Shown: positions 18,113 through 25,821, numbered from the stretch's first letter. The stretch is DNA of 64,000 bases from CAVQWH01 sp963717595 (GCA_963717595.1 CAVQWH010000001.1:248001-312000); one strand, 5' to 3'. Numbers and translations: made by a program. The notes: a model not told the origin generated them from the letters alone.

Positions 18113-18647
18113 CTAAGCAGCTTTTTCGAGCTCTTCTCTTGGATTATCTCGTTTAGCCTGTTTCATCACCACGCCAGCCATCGCTTTTGCAACTTTAGGC
18201 TTTGCTCGATCACTAAATGTGTGTTCATATCGACCAGGATAACCACCATAACGATCCCTAAATTCAGCGCGCGTTCCGGCATCTCTTGCTGTTACTTTAC
18301 GGGTTACTGTGGTTTCACCGACTTTAGCATCGCTTTTGTACGCAGGCGTATCGTGTTTTGACTGAACTGTTGTACTATAGCGGGCGTCTGCTCTTGTTTC
18401 ACCTTGCACGCTCCCTCTAGCATTAGCGTGAATTGCCATGCCTTGGTTAACAGCATCTTTGTCTTCTGGAACAATTGTCATACTATTTGCTTCGCTTGAT
18501 ACAAATGTTCCTCCGAAGGGAGATGGTCTAGCGCCGACAGCCTCTAGGTCCTCCAGCAGGGCCAATATCGCCCACGCTGTCTTCTCCTATTTGCTGGACT
18601 TCCTGATAGATATCTGGTGTTTTCTTAGGTTTAATTCGTTCAAGCAT
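18113..18647 (-). CDS. Hypothetical protein, frameshifted
   Basis: The start with SD AGGAG 6 nt before ATG 18647 gives MLERIKPKKTPDIYQEVQQI, then GEDSVGDIGPAGG, and runs into a stop. A second frame continues ARPSPFGGTFVSSEANSM to a long polar region ending PREELEKAA. Joining the frames near 18555 gives one protein of about 178 residues, so one extra base is presumed. The sequence is rich in Ala, Arg, Thr and Gly, without membrane segments or known motifs. Function unknown. Confidence 0.55.
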
Positions 18648-18790
18648 TGTAAACTCCTGTAATTTTTTGTTTTTGTAATTGATACTTTTTATATATTAGC
18701 AAATTCTTGCTTATTTGTCAATAAGAGTAAGTCACCTAATCTTTGTCCGAAGAGATGTGCCTATTTAGACAGTGTAGTATAGTAAGTCTA

Positions 18791-19441
18791 ATGCATATCT
18801 TAAGAAACAAACATCACGATATTGAGCCTCTGTGGCACGTGCAGCTAATTTTAATAGGCGTTATTATCTTGCAAATATTTCTTGCGGTTGACCAAGCGCC
18901 TATAGCTCGGTTCGGTATTCCGACCCTAGAGTTTTTGCTATTAGTAGTTTTACAGATAGTCACCCCAAAGACCCCGACTTTCACTTCTAAAATACGCCGG
19001 GTTGTGGCGGTCATTTTAATCATACTAATATCAATAGCCAACATAATTGCATTGCAACAGTTGCTACAAGTAGTTTTCAACCACTCTTTCAACTCAGCCG
19101 GAGAATTACTTAGCCATGCAATCCGCGTATACTTAACCACCCTAGTAACTTTTGCGCTTTTATATTGGGAAATGGACAGTGGAGGCCCTGGCTTTCGACG
19201 CAATGACAAACTAGACTACCACGATTTCCTCTTCCCGCAGCAACATTACTTTCACTCAACCACTGGCTGGTATGCCACTTTTATAGATTACTTGTATATT
19301 TCGCTGACTAACATGACCAATTTTACATCTAGCGATACTCTACCTTTATCGCGGCGGGCTAAGCTCCTAATGAGCAGCCAGTCAATCATTTCCTTAAGTA
19401 TTGTAGTGCTAGTGACTGCCAAAGCTATTAGCTTGCTGTAA
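18791..19441 (+). CDS. Multi-pass membrane protein, two-TM ion-channel-like C-terminus
   Basis: The protein has about five hydrophobic segments: two near the N-terminus (LILIGVIILQIFLAV and LEFLLLVVLQIV), a third (VVAVILIILISIANIIA), one near TLVTFALLYW, and a C-terminal hairpin. The last part reads DYLYISLTNMTNFTSSDTLPLSRRAKLLM then SIISLSIVVLVTAKAI. This resembles the pore-loop plus inner helix of two-TM channels (xTxxTxFxxxDxxPLxxRAKxLM), but no GYG selectivity filter is present. ATG 18791 is chosen; the frame opens earlier at 18743. Confidence 0.55.
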   Translation: MHILRNKHHDIEPLWHVQLILIGVIILQIFLAVDQAPIARFGIPTLEFLLLVVLQIVTPKTPTFTSKIRRVVAVILIILISIANIIALQQLLQVVFNHSFNSAGELLSHAIRVYLTTLVTFALLYWEMDSGGPGFRRNDKLDYHDFLFPQQHYFHSTTGWYATFIDYLYISLTNMTNFTSSDTLPLSRRAKLLMSSQSIISLSIVVLVTAKAISLL

Positions 19442-20525
19442 CAGCAGCTAAAGCCGCCCCGTCTAAACATGCATTAGAGTTAGGGTCACCATAGTCTTTA
19501 GTCATAATAAATGCAGGCTCTGCATGTAAAAACTTAGTTAAAATTTGCTGAACTCGCTCGCCATAATGAGGAAACTTAAAGGCTCCCCCATGACCAACTA
19601 TTGTAGTTTGATTATCAGCCAAGTTAATATCAAACGCTTGGGCAGTACCGGCTATCACGTGCGCTAATACAACAGCAGAATGTTCATATAGTTCACGAGC
19701 TAATTCGTCACCTTCTTTATATAAACCTTCAATTTCTTTAGCAGATATAGCTTCTCCAGTTAGTAACTTCCATTGTGTTTCAATACCGCATTTATTGGCG
19801 CCTAGGTTTTCTAAACACACATAAGTAGCACCAAACAGGCCGCATTCTGTTGATTGGTTATATTGGTTAAACTCTGGTTCGCCTTCAACGTGTCCAGCTT
19901 CTGTGGCAAAAATAGTACCTTCATGTAATACCGCCATACCTATCCCGCTACCATTAATAGGTAAAAGCACAGAGCTGGTAGGTTTTAATCGATTAGCCTC
20001 TATAGCTCCGCTAACGATTCCTGCCGGGCCGTCATTCATGCATGCAGCCAAAGTAGGTAATAGTTCCGCAAAATCACCGCCATATTTTTGACCAAGCGCT
20101 TCTATAAAAACTTTAGATTTTGGTGTACTAGTCAAAGGTTTTGAGCCATCTAAAGGTGTTCCCCACGACACCCCAACGGGTATATTATGGCTTCGTGCAA
20201 ATTCAGCAGTTCTCTCTAAGCTTTCCATATATCCCGAACTGTCGTCGCTTTCTACACGGTCTTTGAATTCATCACTTGCTACCAAGACCCCGTCTCGCAC
20301 TACAAAGAGCTGAGTCACGCCTTTGTCGCCGCCAAAATCTGCTCCAATTACTTTTTGACCTTCTTTAGCTTTCAGTCTTTCTAAAGCAGTCGCTGGATCA
20401 AATTCCATTAACCTAACGGCATGTATGCTTTTCCTATCAAATCTTGCGAGCTGCCTATCTAGAAGTAAGGCCGGCTCGCGCTCCGTCAGAGGTACGGGCT
20501 TTTTAATACCAATAATTTTTTCCAT
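19428..20525 (-). CDS. ROK-family sugar kinase-like protein
   Basis: A 365-residue ASKHA-fold protein. Phosphate loops are VIGADFGGDKG and GSGIGMAV; ACMNDGPAGIV carries the conserved Asp; EAGHVEGEPEF resembles the ROK EAGH motif, but the CxCGxxGC zinc site is not kept (only TECGLFG). It probably phosphorylates a hexose or amino sugar, but the substrate is unclear. It overlaps the convergent membrane gene by 14 nt. Confidence 0.65.
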   Translation of the reverse strand: MEKIIGIKKPVPLTEREPALLLDRQLARFDRKSIHAVRLMEFDPATALERLKAKEGQKVIGADFGGDKGVTQLFVVRDGVLVASDEFKDRVESDDSSGYMESLERTAEFARSHNIPVGVSWGTPLDGSKPLTSTPKSKVFIEALGQKYGGDFAELLPTLAACMNDGPAGIVSGAIEANRLKPTSSVLLPINGSGIGMAVLHEGTIFATEAGHVEGEPEFNQYNQSTECGLFGATYVCLENLGANKCGIETQWKLLTGEAISAKEIEGLYKEGDELARELYEHSAVVLAHVIAGTAQAFDINLADNQTTIVGHGGAFKFPHYGERVQQILTKFLHAEPAFIMTKDYGDPNSNACLDGAALAAVTAS

Positions 20526-20570
20526 AAATTAAGTATTACATAATATATAAATTTTGCAATAGCTGTGTCT

Positions 20571-21479
20571 TTAAATACAAGAAGACTGGTATAGTTTTAG
20601 TGTTTTACGAGCATTTGGCTCAATATCTAAGTGCTTCAAAGCTTCAGAAGGCAAAGCCCAGATGTAGTCTTGGGCTTCTTCATTTAAAACCACTTTTTTA
20701 CTTTTTACAGAAACTACGTTGTCCACAAAAATATGCTGCACTCCGCCTCTGTAATAACCTGAGTTTTTTATTTGGTCGAAAGTACAAATATGCGCTCCTA
20801 CTTCGCCTTTCAGATTAGTTTCTTCTTTAACTTCGCGAAGCAGTGCACTTTTCAAGAGTTCATTACGACGAACTTTCCCGCCAACAATTGAATACCGGTT
20901 ACCCCATTTATGAGTTTTAACAAGTAAAATTTCTTTTTGGCTTTTGGTTGACTGGTGTTCAACAATTGCGCCCGTTGCCACAACAGATCCTGGGACCATT
21001 AAATCTTCCCACAGTTTGTGAATTTTTGCTTCATCCTTTTTAATTTGAGGAGATGGCAAAGAACCCTGAGTAGCAATATAGCTAGCCAAAGACTCAGCAG
21101 ACCAAATCGCGCCCCTACCCGTGTAAGCAGGGTGATCAACTAACTTATGCGCAAAAAAACAGCGGATATTAGTAAGCTGGGCTATAGCAAGTTCATAGGA
21201 AGCACTTTTGCCAATATAGCCCTCTGGATTCACAAAGTAGCTAAACCCATTTTGTCCTAGCCTTTTCAAATTATGTAGGTATAAAAGCTCAATAAGTCTC
21301 GGGTCTTTATCACGCTCATCTTCAAAAATAGCAAAGCCATCCTTGCTACCGACTAATTCTCCTTGTTTAGGCGCTAAAACCTCAATACCAGCAGCTTGAA
21401 ATAACTCACTAGCTCTTTTTATTTCATCAAAGTGCTTTGAAAAACTACCGTGTATTACGCACCTAAACTGGTTTGTCAT
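20571..21479 (-). CDS. Deoxyribosyltransferase-like / Nudix hydrolase fusion
   Basis: A 302-residue two-domain protein. Residues 1-140 look like the nucleoside deoxyribosyltransferase/TIR-like fold (FRCVIHGSFSKHFDEIKRASELF, YFVNPEGYIGKSASYELAIAQ with the Glu). Residues about 150-290 are Nudix, with the box GGKVRRNELLKSALLREVKEETNL fitting GX5EX7REUXEE. This suggests coupled handling of a modified nucleotide. Its TATAAT, 6 nt before the ATG, overlaps the argC stop. Confidence 0.72.
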   Translation of the reverse strand: MTNQFRCVIHGSFSKHFDEIKRASELFQAAGIEVLAPKQGELVGSKDGFAIFEDERDKDPRLIELLYLHNLKRLGQNGFSYFVNPEGYIGKSASYELAIAQLTNIRCFFAHKLVDHPAYTGRGAIWSAESLASYIATQGSLPSPQIKKDEAKIHKLWEDLMVPGSVVATGAIVEHQSTKSQKEILLVKTHKWGNRYSIVGGKVRRNELLKSALLREVKEETNLKGEVGAHICTFDQIKNSGYYRGGVQHIFVDNVVSVKSKKVVLNEEAQDYIWALPSEALKHLDIEPNARKTLKLYQSSCI

Positions 21480-21485
21480 GTTTTT

Positions 21486-21491
21486 ATTATA
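21486..21491 (-). promoter_or_regulatory. Leaderless-type -10 box of the Nudix fusion gene
   Basis: TATAAT, 6 nt before the ATG, overlapping the argC stop codon, so the gene has its own promoter separate from argC. Confidence 0.6.
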
Positions 21492-22428
21492 GTACTTTGG
21501 GAATTAGTCCAGTAGTCTCAGGAAACCCGCTCGCAATATTAAACGCTTGGGTAGCTTGGGTAGCTGCGCCTTTTCTCAGATTATCCAGACTACTCACCAC
21601 AACGATCTTATTTTTAAAAGCAACGAACCCAATGTGGCAAACATCTTTGCCAGAAGTTTCTTTAAGTGTTGGAACCTTGCCAGCAGGCAAAACTTTTACG
21701 AATGGCTTTGATGCGTAAGCTTCTTTAAAAATTGCCTCAATCTCACTTTCGCTAATAGTTTTTGTAATTTCCAACGTGGCGTGTAGCAACATGCCACGCT
21801 CAACCGGAATGATAACCGGCGAGAAAGTAATTTCGCTTTTTATAAATTGCTCTATCTCCCCTACGTGTCTGTGCTGATGGCCCGGTGAATAAGATATGGC
21901 ATTGCCGTGCATGCTAACAAAGTGATTCATAGAGCTTGGTTTCTTCCCCGCCCCGCTAACTCCGGAAAGCGCTATTATATCTACAGTTGGCTTTGGACTA
22001 ACCAAGCCTTTTTTAAATAAAGGCATTATGGCTAGAAGCGCTGCCGTAGGATAGCATCCCGGCACCGAAACCAGCGATTTATCTTTGATATCATCTGAAA
22101 AATATTCAGGCAAAGCATAAGGCGCGGGTAGTAACTTAGGAGCCGGGTGCGGCCACTTGTACCATTTCTCATAATCTTTAGGGTTGGAAAATCGAAAATC
22201 ACCAGATAAATCTATTATTTGGTTGCTAGCGTTCAACAAATCAGGCGCGACCTTGCCGGATTCACCGTGCGGCAAAGCTAAGAAGACAGTCTCATTTTTT
22301 ATACTAATTTTATCCTTACGCTCGGGTGCATTTATCTTTTTTATATAAGGGTGAGTTTTTAAAACAGCTACTAACTCCTGCCCGGCAAATCCGGTAGACC
22401 CCAGCACACTTACATTTATTTTATTCAT
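21487..22428 (-). CDS. argC: N-acetyl-gamma-glutamyl-phosphate reductase
   Basis: A 313-residue NADPH-dependent enzyme of arginine synthesis. The Rossmann start is VSVLGSTGFAGQELV, the catalytic Cys is in SVPGCYPTAALLA, and the catalytic His region is GHQHRHVGEI. GAGGAG lies 7 nt before the ATG. No other arg biosynthesis gene is in the window. Expression should depend on the attenuator at 22446-22593, which senses charged tRNA-Arg. Confidence 0.95.
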   Translation of the reverse strand: MNKINVSVLGSTGFAGQELVAVLKTHPYIKKINAPERKDKISIKNETVFLALPHGESGKVAPDLLNASNQIIDLSGDFRFSNPKDYEKWYKWPHPAPKLLPAPYALPEYFSDDIKDKSLVSVPGCYPTAALLAIMPLFKKGLVSPKPTVDIIALSGVSGAGKKPSSMNHFVSMHGNAISYSPGHQHRHVGEIEQFIKSEITFSPVIIPVERGMLLHATLEITKTISESEIEAIFKEAYASKPFVKVLPAGKVPTLKETSGKDVCHIGFVAFKNKIVVVSSLDNLRKGAATQATQAFNIASGFPETTGLIPKVL

Positions 22429-22445
22429 ATTAATCTCCTCAATTG

Positions 22446-22469
22446 AAAAACACCGTTTCGGGTACGGTG
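22446..22469 (-). terminator. Attenuator terminator of argC (segments 3:4)
   Basis: Reverse strand CACCGT, loop ACCCGAA, ACGGTG, then five Ts, 17 nt before the argC ATG. Its 5' arm plus loop (CACCGTACCC) is the exact complement of GGGTACGGTG at 22502-22511, so an antiterminator can replace it. Confidence 0.85.
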
Positions 22470-22501
22470 CTAGTGTGGTTTTCGCCTAGTATATTAAGTT
22501 A

Positions 22502-22521
22502 CACCGTACCCTAAGTACGGT
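22502..22521 (-). promoter_or_regulatory. Attenuator segments 1:2 / antiterminator arm
   Basis: ACCGTAC pairs with GTACGGT across the loop TTAGG (segments 1:2). Segment 2, extended as GGGTACGGTG, can instead pair over 10 bp with segment 3 at 22460-22469. Segment 1 overlaps the last Arg codon of the leader ORF, so a stalled ribosome would free segment 2. Confidence 0.82.
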
Positions 22522-22555
22522 AACGGCGTATAGAAATATAGAGTGTACTTTTCAT
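22511..22555 (-). CDS. Arginine leader peptide of the argC attenuator
   Basis: A 14-codon ORF, MKSTLYISIRRYRT, ending TAG. Three Arg codons (CGC, CGT, CGT) lie within the last six codons. When charged tRNA-Arg is scarce the ribosome should stall here and block formation of hairpin 1:2. The ATG is only about 9 nt after the -10 box, so the leader is nearly leaderless. Size, Arg content and overlap with the pairing segment match known amino-acid operon leaders. Confidence 0.8.
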   Translation of the reverse strand: MKSTLYISIRRYRT

Positions 22556-22564
22556 ATTGTTATA

Positions 22565-22593
22565 AGTATAAGCTCTAGAAATGTTCATGGCAA
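22565..22593 (-). promoter_or_regulatory. Promoter of the argC leader
   Basis: Reverse strand -35 TTGCCA (22588-22593), 17-nt spacer, -10 TATACT (22565-22570). It starts exactly at the end of the dCMP deaminase gene. Confidence 0.8.
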
Positions 22594-23067
22594 TTAGCTA
22601 TGTTTATGAAAATCATATGAAAGCTTGTTATACTCTTTCGTTTCATAAACTTTCTCGCCAGCTTTATTCCAAAGAGCAAAGTGTTTTATACCAACGTCTA
22701 AAGCTAACCGGCTACATTCCGTGCAAAAAGGCTCACCTGCATCTGTAAAATCGCCATTTTTATCTATTCGCATGAAGTATAAGGTAGAATCTTTTATTTC
22801 ATTAGGATGTTTTTTCAAAGCATCTGCCATAGCTCTCCATTCGGCATGAACGCAGCAAGTTTTATCGTACTTTGGCTTCTTTGAATAATCATATTCTTGC
22901 TCACACATGCGGTTTTCTTCATCGTTTGCAGGTGGAGAATTATACCCTTCTCCTATAATTTTATTGTTCTTTACAATTACAGCTCCGCAATGGGCGCGCA
23001 AACATGTAGCTTGTTTTGCAACTTCAGCTGCAGCTTTAAAAAACTTGTCATGAGAAGCAGATTGCAT
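22594..23067 (-). CDS. Deoxycytidylate (dCMP) deaminase family protein
   Basis: A 157-residue zinc deaminase. It has the first zinc ligand with the catalytic Glu (CCVHAEWRA) and the two Cys ligands (PFCTECSRLAL), plus a dCMP-type insert with extra Cys (MCEQEYDYSKKPKYDKTCC). It converts dCMP to dUMP for dTMP synthesis. Allosteric dCTP sites cannot be judged. TATAAT 6 nt before the ATG. Confidence 0.85.
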   Translation of the reverse strand: MQSASHDKFFKAAAEVAKQATCLRAHCGAVIVKNNKIIGEGYNSPPANDEENRMCEQEYDYSKKPKYDKTCCVHAEWRAMADALKKHPNEIKDSTLYFMRIDKNGDFTDAGEPFCTECSRLALDVGIKHFALWNKAGEKVYETKEYNKLSYDFHKHS

Positions 23068-23073
23068 ATTTTA

Positions 23074-23079
23074 ATTATA
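23074..23079 (-). promoter_or_regulatory. Leaderless-type -10 box of dCMP deaminase
   Basis: TATAAT, 6 nt before the ATG on the reverse strand. Confidence 0.6.
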
Positions 23080-23084
23080 ACTTG

Positions 23085-23363
23085 CTAGCTATAAATCATC
23101 ACGCCGGCAACAACCAAGCCGTCCACTAAAACCCAAATGGCATTATTAATAATAATCGGCTTGATGTTAAAAACCACCCCATAAATAAAGTTGCTAGCGT
23201 TAAAGAACAATAACATTGCCCAAGATATGAGCGAAACATCCTGCGCAGAATGTTTTTCAAAAATGTGAATTATTTGCGGCAAAACCATCAAAGGCTGAAT
23301 TACCGCCACCACCATAGCAATTTCTAATATTTCTTTTTTAGTTTTTCGGCTGGTTTTTATCAT
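23085..23363 (-). CDS. SemiSWEET-type PQ-loop sugar transporter
   Basis: A 92-residue protein with three transmembrane helices. Helix 1 holds the PQ motif (QPLMVLPQIIHIF), followed by the signature segment VSLISWAMLLFFNASNFIYGVVFN, then helix 3 (NAIWVLVDGLVVAGVMIY). SemiSWEETs dimerise to pass mono- or disaccharides. Size is exactly that of the family. It sits just upstream of the dCMP deaminase. Confidence 0.82.
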   Translation of the reverse strand: MIKTSRKTKKEILEIAMVVAVIQPLMVLPQIIHIFEKHSAQDVSLISWAMLLFFNASNFIYGVVFNIKPIIINNAIWVLVDGLVVAGVMIYS

Positions 23364-23403
23364 TTAGTTAAGTATAGCAAAGCAGACAACTCTCGTTTAC
23401 TGT

Positions 23404-24024
23404 TTATCGGAAGATACTTCGTAATCTTGGCAAAACAATATCTGCTATTAGCTGATGCCCTTCATTATTCGGGTGTAGGCTATCAGGTAAGAGTTCGGTT
23501 TTTGCCTCTGCCTTTGTAAAAAGAGTGAGAATATCAATAAACTCCAGTGCATTGTCATGACAAAAATCCTCCAACACCTGATTAAACATTCGTATTCTAT
23601 CGTTTGTGTAACCAGTGTCACCCCATGACACAGGATTTGAGCGTTCTTCTACGCATGGCGTGAGTCCGACAAAAACAATTTTGTCCGAATATTGACGAGC
23701 CATTGCGAATAGTTTTTCAAGATTATTCTTGTATTCTTCTGGTTCAGAAAAATTAACGCCTGATTTTGTGCGTGAGTCGTTTACCCCTACCGCAAAAACA
23801 AATCCCAAGCCCTCATCGTTATATCGAACTTTTGTTTCTGACTCAAAACGATCCACGATATCCCCGCTACTATTCCCAGAAATGCCCAAATTAAAGATTG
23901 TTGGTAAATCACGGCCAGTTTTAATAGTTTCTTTGTCATACACTGTGCGAATGCGTTGCACCCAGCCGCCATCAGTGTCCCAAAAACCTTGCGTTATACT
24001 ATCTCCAAAAACCAACACTCTCAT
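23404..24024 (-). CDS. SGNH/GDSL-family hydrolase
   Basis: A 206-residue esterase/lipase-like enzyme. Block I is VLVFGDSITQGFWD (Ser nucleophile), block II has LGISGNSSGD, block III is AVGVNDSR (Asn), and block V is LLPDSLHPNNEGHQ with the Asp-His of the triad. No signal peptide, so cytoplasmic. It overlaps the upstream alpha/beta hydrolase by 4 nt, forming a two-hydrolase operon. Confidence 0.88.
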   Translation of the reverse strand: MRVLVFGDSITQGFWDTDGGWVQRIRTVYDKETIKTGRDLPTIFNLGISGNSSGDIVDRFESETKVRYNDEGLGFVFAVGVNDSRTKSGVNFSEPEEYKNNLEKLFAMARQYSDKIVFVGLTPCVEERSNPVSWGDTGYTNDRIRMFNQVLEDFCHDNALEFIDILTLFTKAEAKTELLPDSLHPNNEGHQLIADIVLPRLRSIFR

Positions 24025-24764
24025 GACTCACCTCTAGGATCATGCACCGTCACGTAAATAATCGTCTGTATCCAGTGTTCAACAATATCAAACCAATCGG
24101 CAGCGTTTGGCATGAGTTTTGGTGAGTGCTCTAGTCCGCGTATGACAATATAGTTACCATGTTTGGCGACATGATAATACGACTGCAGTATATTTTTATG
24201 AATAGTTGTGTCGGCTTCATGCTCAATGATATAGCTCGTTCCGTCAAAGGCTTTTAGTGCCTCCGTGGCTTTATTTGAGTACGTTTTATCTATGGATTTT
24301 CGATAGAGGTCTTTTGCTTCGCCCTCTTTGCTTTCTGTCGTTTCCGAATAATGATAATCAAACTCCTCATCTTTATAGTTAGCTGCGGCACGCAAGACAA
24401 CTGCTTTAGGCTCTCGAACTCCTGCGAGAAGTGCCGCCATATAACCACCAAAGCTGCCGCCAATGACAATGATTTTCTTAAAGCCCCGACTTACAAGTTG
24501 GTCATACACAGCGCAGATTTCCTCAAATTGCTGTTTGCGAGTTGCTTCCTTTAGCGCAACTGGATGATTGCCGTGTCCAGCATAATTAAGAATTGCAAAT
24601 GGAACATTTGAAGCGGCACTCATGCGCTCACAACCGTCATTGTGCCCTTCGATGGTGCTAGTGAAGCCTTGCAACCACAAAATAGCCCAGCCATCGTGCG
24701 CATTGTCGGGAGTAAATAGCCTCCAAGGTGTGCCGTCATCAAGGGTATAATTGTCAATTTTCAT
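24021..24764 (-). CDS. Alpha/beta hydrolase
   Basis: A 247-residue protein with the nucleophile elbow VIGGSFGGYMA (GxSxG), a strand-turn ILWLQGFTSTIEGHN near the N-terminus for the oxyanion region, and a C-terminal acidic/His end (HEADTTIH, GLEHSPKL). Probably an esterase or peptidase-like acyl hydrolase; substrate unknown. Promoter TACAAT 7 nt before the ATG. A perfect 9-bp palindrome covers this promoter. Confidence 0.78.
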   Translation of the reverse strand: MKIDNYTLDDGTPWRLFTPDNAHDGWAILWLQGFTSTIEGHNDGCERMSAASNVPFAILNYAGHGNHPVALKEATRKQQFEEICAVYDQLVSRGFKKIIVIGGSFGGYMAALLAGVREPKAVVLRAAANYKDEEFDYHYSETTESKEGEAKDLYRKSIDKTYSNKATEALKAFDGTSYIIEHEADTTIHKNILQSYYHVAKHGNYIVIRGLEHSPKLMPNAADWFDIVEHWIQTIIYVTVHDPRGES

Positions 24765-24771
24765 ATCTGTT

Positions 24772-24797
24772 ATTGTATCACGCTAACAGCGTGATAC
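24772..24797 (-). promoter_or_regulatory. Leaderless -10 box and overlapping palindrome
   Basis: TACAAT (24772-24777) is 7 nt before the hydrolase ATG. The perfect inverted repeat GTATCACGC/GCGTGATAC (24775-24797) overlaps it, suggesting a repressor operator or the end hairpin of the neighbouring repeat element. Confidence 0.5.
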
Positions 24798-24956
24798 CCA
24801 GCAGGATATCGCTACGCTCCTCCGCTCAAAAGTGCTCGGAATGAGGCGACAGGATGCGCTTCGCTTGCACGGAATTCGCTTATCGGAGCAAGCTCCTGCA
24901 CGCTCATTCCTGTACGAACCTACGTTCGCTTCGCTCACTTGACGGTTCAAATCCTA
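24798..24956. repeat. tRNA-linked GC-rich element, copy 2
   Basis: Same core start as copy 1 (GATATCGCTACGCTCCTCC, CTCAAAAGTGCTCGGAAT) with a longer middle. The left flank GCAGGAT and the right flank CGAACCT match the T-arm of the adjacent tRNA-Arg, split at the T-loop. The end carries a second T-arm-like GGTTCAAATCC. It lies downstream of the tRNA terminator. Confidence 0.65.
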
Positions 24957-24970
24957 GCTCGAACACGAGC

Positions 24971-25012
24971 AGTAATTTAAAACCACCTCTTACGAGGCGG
25001 CCTTAAATTACT
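24971..25012 (-). terminator. Terminator hairpin after tRNA-Arg
   Basis: A long inverted repeat, AGTAATTTAA.. with ..TTAAATTACT, around a CACCTC/GAGGCG core, 2 nt after the CCA of tRNA-Arg. Confidence 0.7.
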
Positions 25013-25014
25013 TC

Positions 25015-25091
25015 TGGTACACCCGACAGGATTCGAACCTGTGGCCTCTGGCTCCGCAAGCCAACGCTCTATCCAGCTGAGCTACGGGTGC
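25015..25091 (-). tRNA. tRNA-Arg(GCG)
   Basis: A 77-nt tRNA with encoded CCA. Acceptor GCACCCG pairs with CGGGTGT, the D-arm is AGCTCAGCTGGATAGAGC, the anticodon loop is TTGCGGA, and the T-arm is ACAGGTTCGAATCCTGT. Anticodon GCG reads CGC and CGU, the same Arg codons used in the argC leader peptide. Confidence 0.93.
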
Positions 25092-25096
25092 TTATC

Positions 25097-25119
25097 GCAG
25101 CTAAAACAAGTTTAGCTGC
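25097..25119. repeat. Perfect inverted repeat upstream of tRNA-Arg
   Basis: GCAGCTAAA, 5-nt loop, TTTAGCTGC, ending 6 nt from the tRNA 5' end. Possibly an operator or 5' processing structure. The rest of 25120-25197 shows only AT-rich promoter-like sequence. Confidence 0.5.
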
Positions 25120-25197
25120 CTTGGTAAAAGGTGCTTTCTTTTATAATGAGCTTCCGCTCAAAAGAACAGGGGTTATTGTAACAAAAAACCCTTTACG

Positions 25198-25815
25198 TTA
25201 CAAACGTATGTTGTGAGACAGTTTGTCAGCAAAGTCTGGCTCAAGTTTTTTCATAGGCAAATAGTGGCCTAGAATGTCTACTATCTTCTCGCCGTCTTGT
25301 TCTGAAAAATACACTTCTGTCAGAGGTGCAAAACGTTTAGCTGGAATTAGCCTGACAGAAAAAAACGATCCTGTTTGCAGTACTCCAAACGCCTTAAATT
25401 CACCAAATGCATGAAACTTTTGCCCAATATGTAAACCTTTTTTGCTAAGCGTGTAGTGCAAAACTTCTGGAGCGCGGCGAGTGTAAACTACTGTGGCAAC
25501 GGTCATGACTATTGCTAAAATTGCAAACGTCCAAGAGTTTAGTACAAAAAATGCTAAGGCCGCTAAGCCTAGCCCTAAAACTACAGCTGCCGCGTACCAC
25601 ATAAACGTGCGGTTATGATGGATATATTCAGAAGCTTCCCAGCTGACTAAAGTTTCTTCGGAATCGGAATCAGACGAAGGTTGGAAAGTTTGTTCATGAG
25701 ACGACACAACAGTTTGGCTGGTAGTAGTTTGAGCCGGCGAGGTGTTATTGTTTGCCTCCTGCCCTTCAGGATTATTTTCAGACTGCCAATAGTTTTGTTG
25801 GTTACCCTGTTGCAT
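25198..25815 (-). CDS. Two-TM membrane protein of unknown function
   Basis: A 205-residue protein. Residues 1-55 are a Gln/Ser/Thr/Asn-rich disordered region; two close membrane helices follow (MWYAAAVVLGLGLAALAFFVLN and FAILAIVMTVATVVY); a C-terminal domain of about 90 residues may be a PH-like beta fold (LHYTLSKKGLHIGQKFHAFGEFKAFGV). Both ends are expected inside the cell. Function unknown. TATACT is 6 nt before the ATG. Confidence 0.6.
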   Translation of the reverse strand: MQQGNQQNYWQSENNPEGQEANNNTSPAQTTTSQTVVSSHEQTFQPSSDSDSEETLVSWEASEYIHHNRTFMWYAAAVVLGLGLAALAFFVLNSWTFAILAIVMTVATVVYTRRAPEVLHYTLSKKGLHIGQKFHAFGEFKAFGVLQTGSFFSVRLIPAKRFAPLTEVYFSEQDGEKIVDILGHYLPMKKLEPDFADKLSHNIRL

Positions 25816-25821
25816 AGTTTT

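Noticed and set aside
18743..18790. Longer start of the channel-like protein
   Set aside because: No ribosome binding site, and the extra residues are not membrane-like or conserved in character.
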